From: Phoebastria nigripes
Taxonomy: Eukaryota; Chordata; Aves; Procellariiformes; Diomedeidae
DNA length: 64,000 nt
Reading direction: 5' to 3'
NCBI GenBank assembly: GCA_035582835.1
Contig: JAYKAV010000944.1
Location: 1,290,372 to 1,354,371 of the forward strand
The position numbers and the translations under genes were made by a program. This document shows, one piece after another, positions 1 to 15,100 of this stretch. The notes beneath the pieces are model-generated. The model had not been told where the DNA came from. It saw only the letters and a program-made list of their open reading frames with translations, and did no database searches. The number at the start of each line of letters is the position of its first letter. Position 1 is the first letter of the stretch.

Positions 1-3251
<3,251 letters not shown>

Positions 3252-3797
3252 AATACTTTGTAAGATGTTTCCAGATCTCCACAGAGGACCAGGAAGAAAT
3301 GGCTAAATTAGTTCATAATTTTCTGAGTCTTAGAGCATGTCAATTATTATTTTTTGTAAGTAGCAATAGAGTTGGGCAGAAACATACTGTAGCTGAAATG
3401 TACTGTTAGATAAACATCATCATTTGGTACTGTCTCCAAGCACAGCACCAATGACAAACACAGAATTCTTGAACTTTCACACTTAAGCAGCTAGGGGGAA
3501 AAAAAAAAAAAAGGCACTTACTCCTGGCTGATGACTCTCCGATCATTCCTGCTGCCTGCCTCTTCTTTGGCAAACAACATGGGGCAATATTGTCAAACCT
3601 GGTGTTTCAGGCGTATCCCGCAAAGGTAACAATAGGTTTTTCATTTTCCTGGTGGAGGATGTTAGATTGTAGTAAGATAGGATCCTTTCTACTCTTTGCT
3701 TACAAAAGAGAGATCAGAAGAGCTACTTCATGTTTCCAAATTGTAGGGGTCGTTGCAATTCTAGTTTGAAGTCAAACTTTGGTCAATAGTTTCTATT

Positions 3798-3842
3798 TAT
3801 ATATATATATACACACACACACACACATGTGTATATATATGT
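3798..3842 (+). repeat. TA/CA/TG compound microsatellite
   Basis: A TA run passes into a CA run, then TGTG and another TA run. The result is nearly self-complementary around ACACATGTGT, so it could fold back on itself. It lies in the inferred TDH 3' UTR and is likely length-polymorphic. Confidence 0.9.
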
Positions 3843-4743
3843 AGTGCTGTATAAACATACACTTTTCTATAAATAGGGCATACAAAGTAGCATTATTCTT
3901 ATAATGCTTATAAATGTGAAGGGGAATAGGACTTGAATTCTCATTATGCTTTAAAAAAACCAGGGTTTACAAGCTAAGCTCTGTCCTGTTCTTTGAAAGT
4001 GCTGCTGCCTTTAGTTTAACCTCGGAGGTAGATCTGAAATCCAAAGAGCTGTTACGTGTATGTGAATCTGGGGCGTATTTCAAGCAGGCAATGCCCGGGT
4101 ATGGGTTTATTGTTAATTAGCACTACTTTTGGTTATCCCAGTTGTTTGCCATGCTAGCACGATGACGTGCTGCCTGGAGCAAGTTTTAAAGGTGGGCTGA
4201 TGGTGGAGCCTTACGATAGAGTCAAGTCAGCCTTTGAAATCTGTTCATGTTCGCTACATTTTCCGCGTGCACTGTAAGTGTATTTGTAGATGCTATTTAT
4301 GTGTGACTGTCATATGCTTTTATTCTTTAGAGAGGGATCCAGAAGCTGAAACCATCTTCTAGCTACAGTTAAGGGCTGTTCTCCTCATTGAGTTTCATGC
4401 ACAGGAGATTCTGGGATTAACAAGGGAGTCTTAGTAGATGCATGCAAGGAAGATATGTGTATTCAAAAGCTACTTAGGAGACTTTGAGAAATGACAAACT
4501 GGAGAGAGAGACAGGAAAGCNGCCATTTTAGGTAAAATATCAGTTTCCGTGGATGTGAATCTGAGCCATTGGCTACTATAGCGATAGCGTGCCTTGAGAA
4601 ACAGCCTCTGGGAACTTTGATTCTATTTTTTTTCAAAGAAAAAATATATTTCATTTTCAAAATGACTGGAAATACACTATATGAAGCTCTCCATCTTTTT
4701 TGTCTGGTGTACTCCAATAACGTGTGTAGGTAAACATGTTCAA

Positions 4744-4764
4744 GTTTGTTTGTTTGTTTGTTTG
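4744..4764 (+). repeat. GTTT tetranucleotide repeat
   Basis: Five perfect tandem GTTT units followed by a G and a T-rich tail, within the inferred TDH 3' UTR. Confidence 0.9.
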
Positions 4765-5431
4765 ATTTTTTTCCTACAACTTGTTTGCTATGTTTTCTGT
4801 GACGATGCTTTGGCAGTTGTGAGTCTGTTACGCTCTCTGTAACCCTGCGGTGTTTTCCTCAGTAAGTGGATAACTGACATGACCAGATTTCTGTCTCTTT
4901 GTGAAGGAGTCTACATGCTGCAGGGAATATNTTTTCTCACGAAAGTAACCTTCAAATGAAGATTCTGTGGTGAAACCCAGTTATTTTAAACATTTGTTAA
5001 ACTTGTATCTCTTGGTTTTGTATGTATCGTATTGTTTCATCTGTTGGCAAAGTATGCGTTTCCCAGGTATTTAAGCTCGAAAACCTCTAAGGTTGTGGCC
5101 TGTTACTGAAACTTTTTTTTTTTAATATTGTTTACGTTTCTGAAAAGACAAGTTTTTAAACTTTGGCCGCTGTTGTAACTATCACATTGTTCAAGTGTAA
5201 TATTTGGCCCAATGGGCCAGCAAAGTTGGCCCTCCATTTGTACCCTCCGAGGAAAGACTGGCTCAGGTTTTGTCCCCTGCCCTGCCAAAACAGGATTATC
5301 TCCTAGTAAACTGTTACGCTGAGCTGTCAGGTGAAGGTCTTTAATATGAGCTGAAGTGTCTTGCCCATTCCAGTCTTTCATAAGTCAGACCCTGGGGACT
5401 CCTCATTGCCTCTGTTCCGTGAGACGTGTGA

Positions 5432-5437
5432 AATAAA
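5432..5437 (+). promoter_or_regulatory. Candidate TDH polyadenylation signal (proximal)
   Basis: A canonical AATAAA hexamer followed within 30 bases by GTTGTTGACGGG and a T-rich stretch. It would give a 3' UTR of about 2.2 kb. Confidence 0.45.
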
Positions 5438-5748
5438 GAGTTGTTGACGGGTCTCACTCCATTTCTTTACTTCACTCAAAGTCATGGGGTCTACTCCCCT
5501 CGCCCTTGTTCCAAGCTCCAGTTCACACTAACAAGAGTGAAGAGCAAGAATGTTCTTTCTTCTGAAACACACTNTCCTTGGTTACGGCATTGCACAAAAG
5601 CTTTGGAAGGTGAAACAGCGAGGGTGAAGTTCAAACCTATGGCATTTTGAACAAAAGTTTCTTCCCCCCCGCCCCCTTTCCCCTGCCAAAAGTTGTGGAC
5701 TTCATTTAGGAGCAGCAATTTAAGAGACTTCTATTTTGCAAAATCTGA

Positions 5749-5754
5749 AATAAA
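5749..5754 (+). promoter_or_regulatory. Candidate TDH polyadenylation signal (middle)
   Basis: A canonical AATAAA hexamer. About 20 bases downstream lies GTTGTTTGG, which resembles a GU-rich cleavage element. Confidence 0.35.
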
Positions 5755-6127
5755 CTATATTGCAAGAGAGAGTTGTTTGGAGGTAATAAGGTGGTGATAG
5801 TCAGGGAATGTGATTAGAGATGTCTACATGGTCTGAGTCCTGTTTGAAATTCTGGTTTTCAACCTGTGACCAATGATGCGTGTATTTTTTTTCCATATCT
5901 TCCCTGTTAACTTCTGTTGTAACTATGTTACAGTATTTTCTGTATTAAACCAATTTAATGTGGTACAAAATGTATAACTTTTGCTACCAGTTTGAAGTTT
6001 GACTTCTGGGCAGAGACTTCTCTCGTGACATTTGAGCGTTGTAGCTGTTAAATTACCTATTCAGGAAAAAAAAAAATTGTTAAGAATATTTTTTCAAATA
6101 TTGTAACTTGTGGATGATGCCTACTTT

Positions 6128-6133
6128 AATAAA
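6128..6133 (+). promoter_or_regulatory. Candidate TDH polyadenylation signal (distal)
   Basis: AATAAA followed by TGTATCCTTGTTTTGTC and more T/G-rich sequence, the best match of the three to a full polyadenylation site. Base composition shifts to mixed intergenic sequence just after it, so I take it as the likely end of the longest TDH transcript. Confidence 0.55.
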
Positions 6134-6155
6134 ATCCTATGCAGCTGTATCCTTG

Positions 6156-9100
6156 TTTTGTCATCTTTGTTTAGAGCACGCAAGAGCAGCGATAAAGGAT
6201 GCTGGTTAGTGCTGAAGCCTTTTCTTCAACCGTGGGAGTGATGCATGATGTGAGGCACAGAGAAAGATACAGACACCCCCTGGTCCCCAGTCTCGCAGTG
6301 ACTCTCAACACTTGTATGTATGTTTTCTGCTGATTATTCCCGTTGCTCTGTGTAGCAGGCAGTTGCTCACAGGCAGATACAGCACGGTTACCCTGTAATC
6401 TTCAGTGAGCCGCTGGGCAGGCATATGGGCTGTGCTTGTAGATGGCAGCCATCCAAAAAGTGCTGGGTTTCAAATATTCCTCTGTCACATCTAGATTTCT
6501 TAGCCCTTTCTCGTGTTGAGAAGCCACTTGGTCTGTCTTCAGCCGTGTTTCTGTCTCTCTCTACATCCGTGCAGCTTTAAAAGGGCAAGAAAAGAGCAAT
6601 GGTGTTCTGAGGGAGGAGCTTTAAAAAACACATGCCAAGAATTTAAGATTGTAGGGTCCTCGTTTCTGCTTCTGTGCAGGTCTTGACTCCAGCTGTTGCA
6701 CAACCAGTAATGTTGGTCATCGGGAGAAGTTTGTGCAGACATGAGTGAGAATGAGTGTGCTCCTAATAATTTACCATGGACCCACCTCGTTAATCGATGA
6801 ATAAACACTTCCTTCAGGTTAAACAAGGCCTTTCCTGCCTTCTACGCCTCAGCTTTCTAATGATGGGAACTTCTTGGCCACAATTTAATGACTAAGGCAG
6901 GCATTATGTTTCTTGCAGAACAGGTGAGGGTGTTAAAGCAGTGCGCTCTTTCCAGCTACTTCACTTGAATAATTAGTTTGGCTCTTGTTTACACATGCTC
7001 AGTCTGGCTTCTGTAGGTGCTATAGATGACGGTGCTTCATCTAAAGCTGCTGTAGCTGAGGAGAGGATTGCCATTACTCTTCGGGTCCTTCATCAGGCTC
7101 TACAAAACCAAGTATTTCATTTTTCCCACTTTGTCTCCACCCTGTTCTTCAGAGATTTAAGGATATCTGACCCTGTAATCACATTCATGCAGAAAAAACA
7201 GAAGCCTCCCAACCTTTTTGCTTTTAATTCTCAGATTTACTTCTCCTCCTTGCCTTGGAGTCAGCAATTGGCTTCGTTGTCCTCACTTTGCTGTTCCCAC
7301 GTAAGAGGGAACACACAGAGCTGAAGCAATGCTGACACCATGGTTATCAGTAGGCGTACGCTAAAAAGCTTTAAAGGAAGGAGCTCTGCTCCTTCTCAAG
7401 GTGGGAGTGCGGATGGAACGTGCTTGTTCAGCTTCCCCTAGGTTTTGAAGTCGGTATTGGACTACGTGCCTCTGCGACAATGCGCTATTAATACCCAGAC
7501 TGCTGAATTTGAAACAGGGCCCGGGGAAAGGGTCTTTCTGTCATCCTGAAAGTCACCGCCCAAGCCTGGGGTAGAAACGCAAATCCTGCCTGGCTCTGGG
7601 TCCTATTGCAATGATTAATTCCTAAGATGTTAAACTTAATTCCTTTGTTTAAGCCCACACNGACGCTTTCCACTCTTGGCTTCTTAAGACATCAGAGAGA
7701 GGTGCAGAAGAGGAGGAACTTTTTTTCCCTCAGTGAAACAGCGTGAGGGCTGCGGGTGATTAACCTCTGTGCTTTTGGAAAACCCCTCCTTTTGCTCCTC
7801 AGGACGATGTCAGGCTTTAACATACCATTTGTCGGGAGCTCTGCGTGCCTCCAGGGAAGAGAAGTCAAGCCTGGGGAGGTGGAGAGAGGAGAGCACCAGG
7901 GTTAGCCAGAGGGCAGGAGCGTGGCTCCGGGGGCTGGGATGCCTGCCTTGCAGCCCCGACTCATGACACCCCATGTTTCGGGCAGGGTTGGGGGTTTTCC
8001 TGGCCCCCTCGGGACAGGCTGTTTCTATTTTAGACAAACATTAGCTGGCATTGCGAAACTTTTGCCCTTCTCCTGGTGGCTGGGGCCAGAGGAGTGCTCT
8101 TCAGGCTATTTTTGGATTCATACCATAATTGTACGTGATCCTAAATTCACCGCGGGACGGAGCGCCTGTGGCACGCTGGGGCTGAGGGGAGGTGCAGGGG
8201 GTGCGGAGGGGTGGGCTTGCACATACCAGCTGGGTAGCAGCGTCACAAGAAGGATGCTGTTGCTGTCCTTCCTGGGTGCTTCATTTATGTTACACGGGGA
8301 TGGCTGTGATGATGCCTACTTCTTCAAGCCAGGGCCAGCTTCTGGAATAAACCCGGGTGTTTAAAGATGACAGTGACTCCATACAGCAGCTATGAGAGTT
8401 GGCACACACGGCTGGCTTTTGCCAGCGGAGACAGGATTCAAAAGACATTTGTGCTTCAGCAGCGTTGTTGTAGAACTCGTATCTGGAGTGGGCATTGCTC
8501 AGCCAGAAAAGAAATTTGCTTCCTGCACCTGGTACTGCAATTGGGAACAATTTAGGAAGTTTTCATTCAAGCTGGCAGTGATTATCTGTGCATTTTTGAG
8601 GACTCAAGCCAACAGTTTGGTAAAACTGAGATCCAGTTCTGTGCTGGAGTGGTTGTCTAGTACAACCACCATCCATCCTGACCCAGGGGTTACTTCTATG
8701 CACTTAGTATCTTCCAGTAAATGTGTTTTCTATAGTCCTTGTGCAGTCTTCCTGAGGAGCAAACTGAAGCTCCTGAGAAGGTGCAGTGCACAGAGCGTTC
8801 AACTTTGAAAGGATTTCATCTTCTTGCCAAAAACCATTAGTGGCTGAGTGTCACCTACACACCAAGCTGCCCTCTCCCCCTGTCTCAGATGGGTCCCCAC
8901 AGCAGAAAAGATCTGAAGTGCAGGATGATATTTCTTCTGACCTCAAGTAGAGCTCTGATATCCCGCAAAGCAAAGTCCTACAAACCATTCAGGATTTCCA
9001 TTCTGCTTCCCTCTCCCTCTGGCCATCCTGTAAAGCATGGTCCCACCTCGTTTATCTCCTTTATCATCCTTCCAACAAAGGTGTGAGATTCTCCAGCCAG

Positions 9101-12100
9101 TCCGAGGGCCCACCAAGATCTTCCTGGGAGCTGCTGCAGGCACTCACTGCTAAATGCTTTTATAGCTGAAAGTGCCAACTTAAAAAAAAAAATGGAAAGT
9201 GTTGGTTTCAATGACATTGCATGTGGAAAATATATAGATTTCCTATAAATGACATTTTTTTGAGTGAAGTGAGAAACTTCCCATATAGATTTTACTAGAG
9301 CAGGACGTTCAGTTCTATTTTTCCAGAGCAACCTTTTATCTGAAATGTGTTTCACCTCAGAAGATTTCAGACAGTGAGAAAATCCACTCCTTTCCTGATC
9401 CAGAAGGCATTTCCCCAGCACAGAAATGCTAATTTCTCTAGCTGCCACATCTTCCCAGGCTGCTTGGGCAGACCTCATCTGAGCACCAGGAAAAGCAGAA
9501 ACCCCTTACAGATGTCAATGCTTGAAGGTCTTCTTATTTCTTTGTATTACTGTAGTCACTTTGGTCTTTAAATACAGAGCGATCCCTACGCCACTGTGCA
9601 GACACAGGCTGGAAAGATCGTTCTGGCCCTAGAGTTTTAGTCATACTGTATGACGAGAGGTGGATATGGACAGATGGAAGAGGGCTTGGAGTCATGGTTG
9701 GAGGCAGATAGACCTGGATGGTTTGAAGACATCTCTGTACATCTCCTCAGCTCGTCTGAAAGTTTATGTAAAGCTGAATGGAAAACAGCTGCAGGAGGGG
9801 TTATTTCTTAGCACAGACNTAGCCTCAGGTTTCTCAGCCAAACTTTCCCAGAGGAGCAAATGAGACCCTTCACGTGAGTTAGCTCCCAGCGTGTGCACTG
9901 GTTGTGGATGTCCTTGGATCCATGGCTTTGACCGACACCGTCTGCCACTGTCCTGAGGAGGAAAGCAGCTGAAGGTCCGAATCCTCGTCGGTTTGGGAGT
10001 GAGGAAAATAGCCTTGGGGCAGGAAGAGGATTTGGGGCTGGGGGGGAACAGCACAGTTTTACCCAGATTACAGCTGATACCTGTTCTCATTACATTACCT
10101 GCCAACCCCATCCCTGGGAATAGGTCAGGCATTAGCCCAGAGCAAGAACCATAGCCAGCAGGCAATTTTGATGCAGTGACCCTGTTTTGGAGGGCAAAGA
10201 ACACCAACATACGGCTGCGGCTGGACTGTGCCAGCCAGAGGGGGCCCAGGCTCTGCTCAGGTTAGTCGTACAGTCTGTCATGTGGGTGTCTCAGTGTCCA
10301 GTATGGGGAACCAAGAAGGAGGAGAGAGGGGATTTGGCACAGCAGTGTGGAGGGGGATGTGTCCCTCCTTGGGGCCCCACACCAACAGACTTGGCTATCT
10401 CCAGCCTACCCTTTCCACCAAGGTCCTGTGACTTGGCCATCCAGCCATGCTTGGGAAGAAGCATGAGGATGCTCTTAAATATCTTCCCCTAACCAAAATG
10501 TATGTCCCCTGGCCCTCTTAAGCTCAACAGATGTGTCCTCCACCTTGCTGCTGGTTGCTCAGCATGTCCCTGCCTTTGTTCCTGGTCCTGTGGGCCTCTG
10601 CAGCCCCCTCCTTGCCCAGGGGAAAGGGCTGGGACCATGCTCCGGGCAGGATAAACGTATCCCCAGGAATTTCCCTCCTGCAGTGAGGTCACAGTGTGTT
10701 GCTGGATGGGTGGAATGACCTTTAGACCAATCCTCAATAGAGGAGGTTCTTGGCAGGGGACGTCAGAGTGCAGCTCCAAGGACACCAGCGAGCCGATCAT
10801 TTTTTGGCAAGAAAGAGCATTGCTGCAAGGATGATCTCTCCTTACCTGTCTGGTGCAATAGGTCCTTAATCTCTCCAGCCTTTCCNTAATGCCAGGGTAA
10901 AGACCGGTCATCGGCAGAGCTGTTGCGAAAGCAACGTGTCAGAGGAGACAAAGCAAAGTCCAGAATTTGTCCACTGACCATCCGCTTCCCCTTCAACCGG
11001 CACTGCCGGTTCTTTGCATCTGAAGCCCAAGATTTATGAGATTTGGTGCGTTTTTTAAAGCCTTGCCTCCTGGAGTCTTGTGATTCTGAGAGACTCTCAT
11101 ATGAGGTTTAGAAATAATCCCTACCTTTCTAGTCCTTATAATTTTAAGGAAAAAATAATCTTCTGAAAACGAATATGAACTGTATGAGCTCAAAAATCTG
11201 TAATTGATTTTAAAAAGTGCAGGGATTTAATACTTTATTACTATTTTATTTATAATCATTGTTTATATTTTAATTATCTCACTTAATTTAGTGGACTCAT
11301 GGTTTTTCACTGTATGGCCACAGCGATAGTCATACATTCCTTTGGTAAATACAGGAATTACACTGTTATTGCTCAGATATGGCTTGCCAACATTTCCTAA
11401 ATTGTGATAAACCGCTAAAATGACATTTTCTGTAATCTTATAGGGATCTCATCACAGAGTGTCTGAGTGTCTTTAGTTACACAGAAAGATCACCCCAAGG
11501 ATGCCGTTTCATGGAATAAGTGGTATATTGAGCTCCAGCACTAGAGAAACTTGGTTTGGTATGGATTTGTGTCTTGCAGCTGATTGATGTGGGTGTCTAA
11601 TAATGAAATAAAAAATGTTTCTTTTGCAAATAAATGCCCCCCCCCCTCTGCCTGAGTCCAGCCCCCTCACACCCACACATGTGTCTCTCCACGATCTTCC
11701 CCCTTGCCCTTGCCTTTGGGGAATGCAAAGGGAGGAAAGGACAATAAATGAGCAATTTNGCTTTCTTCGTATTACTCCTTTTTTTATGTCATCTCTCCTC
11801 CCTCCACATCTACTTATTTTTTTCTACGGTTATGTGTGTGTTACACAGGTTTGAAGTTGTGCCAGGGCCCAATAGGTGTCAAAGCTGGCCCTGTTGAAGC
11901 CAAATGTAATTTGGAACCTGGGAATAACCCCAATTCCTCCTGCAATCTCTTCCCCACTTGAAGGTGGTATGAAACCTGACATATAAAACAAAAAAAAAAT
12001 CCCCAATCAGGTAACAGCCATCTTTACCAGTGCTGAGGGCAGGAGGAGAGGGAGTCAATGAGGTGCAGACCCAGCTCGTCCAAGCCCAGGGCAGCTGATC

Positions 12101-15100
12101 TTCTGGTTTCCCCACCAGACAATGCAGCAGCCTCACTGGAGGAGCTGCTACTGCTCGAGTGTGCTGATAGGGACTGGAGGGCTTTGTATCCAGCATGTGG
12201 GTAGAAAGTGGACTCTGGCAAAATCTGGCTCTTGCCAGGAGCAGCAGGACACCAGTGCTCACTAGGGATTCAGCATGTCCCCCATCACTCCAAACTTCCC
12301 TGTGGACATCAGCTCCGCATGCCCAATGGTTAAGGTTCAGCCCTTGATTTGCACCATGGCAGCACCTCTATCAGCCCTCGTCCATGAATATCACTTCCTC
12401 CATTAACCGTAGAGGACTTGCAAAGCCTCATGATGACACCAAGCAGAGGACAGGGTCTACCCAGAGGTTTGCTCAGCTGCTTTCTCTGATGGCTGGCTGA
12501 TGAGCTGCCAAGAAAACAGCAACACCTTTATTTCTTCATCTAGCTGACCCTCAGCCTTGTGGTCTTCTTGCTGGGTGGAAAAACTGCCCCATCCATTGCA
12601 CAAAAGCAGCAGGGTCTCACTCGAGACACGCCGTAGATGATAGAGCAGATGTTTGAGCTGCCAATGACCCATGGCTGCCCAGGGCTATTTGCTCTGTTGG
12701 CAGCGTGTCCCGGGATCAGCGCCAGGAGCAGATTTTCCACCTCCAGCCTCTCCGCCTGGCAACAGGGGCCGGGACNTTTGCCCAAGATAACGCTGAGCCT
12801 TTGGGAGAGAGAGGGGGGACGTTTCTCATATGTCCCCAGGCACGTATGCCTTCCAGTGACCCCTGCAGGACCTGAGCCAGTGGGAAAGCAGGCCCTGCCA
12901 GATCCACATTGCATGGGAATGGTTGTACCTTGGTCCCTGGGGACACACCATGGCCTGATCCAGACAGTGTGTCTGTGCGAGGGTCCAGGGCAGTTTGGAG
13001 GGATTTTGACTCTCTAGAGATTGCAACAGAGCTACAGCCACCACGGTGAAGGGGATTGTGATGGGGAAGGGCAGTTGTGCCATGCACAGGAGGAAAAAGA
13101 TGTCATTGGGCTGGGAACCCAAGGAGGAGGAGGGACCCTGAACCACAGCCCCTAAGCTGTTTGCTGGTGGCTGTGACCCACCACCATTGGATCTCCCTTG
13201 GCTGGTCCTTTTGGGGCTTGGTTGTGACCCTGGTGCGCATCCATCTGCCACCTCCTTTGGCAGTAACACAGGAACCAAAGTCTGCCCATTGCTTGTCCCT
13301 ACAGGGTCTTCTTCCACCCCACCTGTGTCCCTCTCGCTAAACCATACAATACTCAGTGGACCACCTGAAGAGGCCAAGTGGAGAAGGTGTGAAGGCCCCA
13401 TGTAGCCTGGGCAATGGGGAGTCCTGGCATTGGCCACAGCTGAAATGGGTGTGCAATGGGGAACCCAGAGGGGAAGGCAAAAAGGTGGGAGGAGGAGATG
13501 AAATTTGGCTGTCGGCCCCTGGCCTGGCATTTTGGATTTCCCTAGAAATGCTATCTAGACAGAACATGAGGGTTTGAGACCTTCCTAGGGGATTTCTGGG
13601 ACTTGGGGTGACCAGTGGGACAGGGTTATCAGAGCTCTCTGCCAGATGTCCTTCCCAAAAAACCAACCACACGCAGTGTCCCAGCTCCACCACACATACC
13701 AGTTGGGGCACTGGTGGTGCCCTCCACCCTCGCTCCTTTGCAGGGAGTGCAAAGTGAGGTCAACACCCTTGGATTCAGCTTTAGTTGGGAAGATTTTTCC
13801 AAATTTCTTCCCACTTCCAGCACTCTCCATCATCAAAGCTGGGAAAAAAATGTTTATTACGTTGATGTTGGCTTGTTTCTTTTTTCTCTTCAGTTTTCTG
13901 GTGTTTATTTACTTTAAAAATTGTAATTTAAATTAAAAAAAAAAAAACCAAACAAGTTCTTTTTTATTTATGCAGGAGTTTAATAAGTAAAAATTTTCAG
14001 GGATTTTCTTAAAAGATCTCCCTCTCAATTCAGGGCCAGGAGGCATCTTTGAAAGAAAGGCCCTGTTTAAACCTTTTGAATGCAGTGATAAAAACATAGC
14101 GAGAGGAGTGCCACTCACACTGCCGGCGATGCTGCCAGCAGCTCCACTTGGGGAACTCAAAGCCTGGATGCTCTTCCAACACCTTGCAGTTATTGCCAAG
14201 AAGTTTCTGCTCATTGCTCTGGCCGACGTTTCTTCATGATGGCTTTTTTTTTCCAGGGATGGTGATTAGATATTTGCCGAGCTCGGGGCATGAGCTGCTT
14301 GCATGCTAGTTTCCAAATCCCTTTCCGTCACAACCACCTGCCATGCCAACAAGAAGCAGCGTCTCCATCTCTTCTGAGACACGTGGAGCCTGTCGCAGCT
14401 TTATTTCTCATCTGGCCAGGGCAGGGGTCTCCATCCCTGCCGAGACGCCTGTTGAAGTGGAAAGTTTAATTTAAGGCTTCACTTGTCCTCTCCCCGGAAA
14501 CCATTAATTAATTAGTGCTGTCTTTGGCCGGGAGGCAGAAGCGGAGGTGGTGAACGCTGCTGCTCCTCTGGGCATGGGGAGACACTTGGGTGTGCAGCGA
14601 TTGCCCCAATTTGGGGTGTGCGTGGGGCAAGCAACGCTGCTGGAGCAGGAGAAGTCTTTGGAAAGGGCTTTTCCATGGCCAAGGTTGGTGTCAGAGGTAC
14701 CTCTGGCCCAGGTTTCTTCCGTGACCCCAGAGAAGTTGCTCAAGGAGCCATTTCAGAGAAGTGGGAAGGTGGGGGATTCTCCATCCTCAGAGAGTGAGCC
14801 CAGGCCAAAAAAGCTGCTTTGCATTGCCGCACCCTCACCGCTCTTCACCCTGGATTTTGAAGGCCTTGTGCATGATGTATTGCAGGGGCTGATGATGCAA
14901 AACTTCCCAAATACTGGATTTTGTTTGTTTTTTTGTTTGTTTTGTTTTTTTAAGGGAAATCGATGGTTGTGCACAACTGGGATACACATGTCTATGTGAA
15001 ACCAGCTCTCCCCTTCCCAACAACTTTTTTAAGCAAACTTTATCTCTATTTTCCCTGCCATTTTTCCCTGTCCAGCTGTGGATCGGCATTTCAGGGTGAA

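Larger units (their letters stand above)
3252..6155 (+). other. TDH: TDH 3' UTR (inferred extent)
   Basis: Non-coding AT-rich sequence follows the TDH stop codon with no further exon visible. Candidate AATAAA signals occur at 5432-5437, 5749-5754 and 6128-6133. The last is followed by T/GT-rich sequence, as expected of a downstream cleavage element, so the longest transcript probably ends near 6150-6155. The tract also holds a TA/CA microsatellite at 3798-3842 and a GTTT repeat at 4744-4764. The extent is inferred from signals alone; a shorter UTR using 5432 or 5749 is equally possible. Confidence 0.55.

Noticed and set aside
12826..13530. 234-codon minus-strand open frame
   Set aside because: Pro/Ser/Gly-rich with no family motif; several overlapping frames of similar length occur on both strands, typical of chance.
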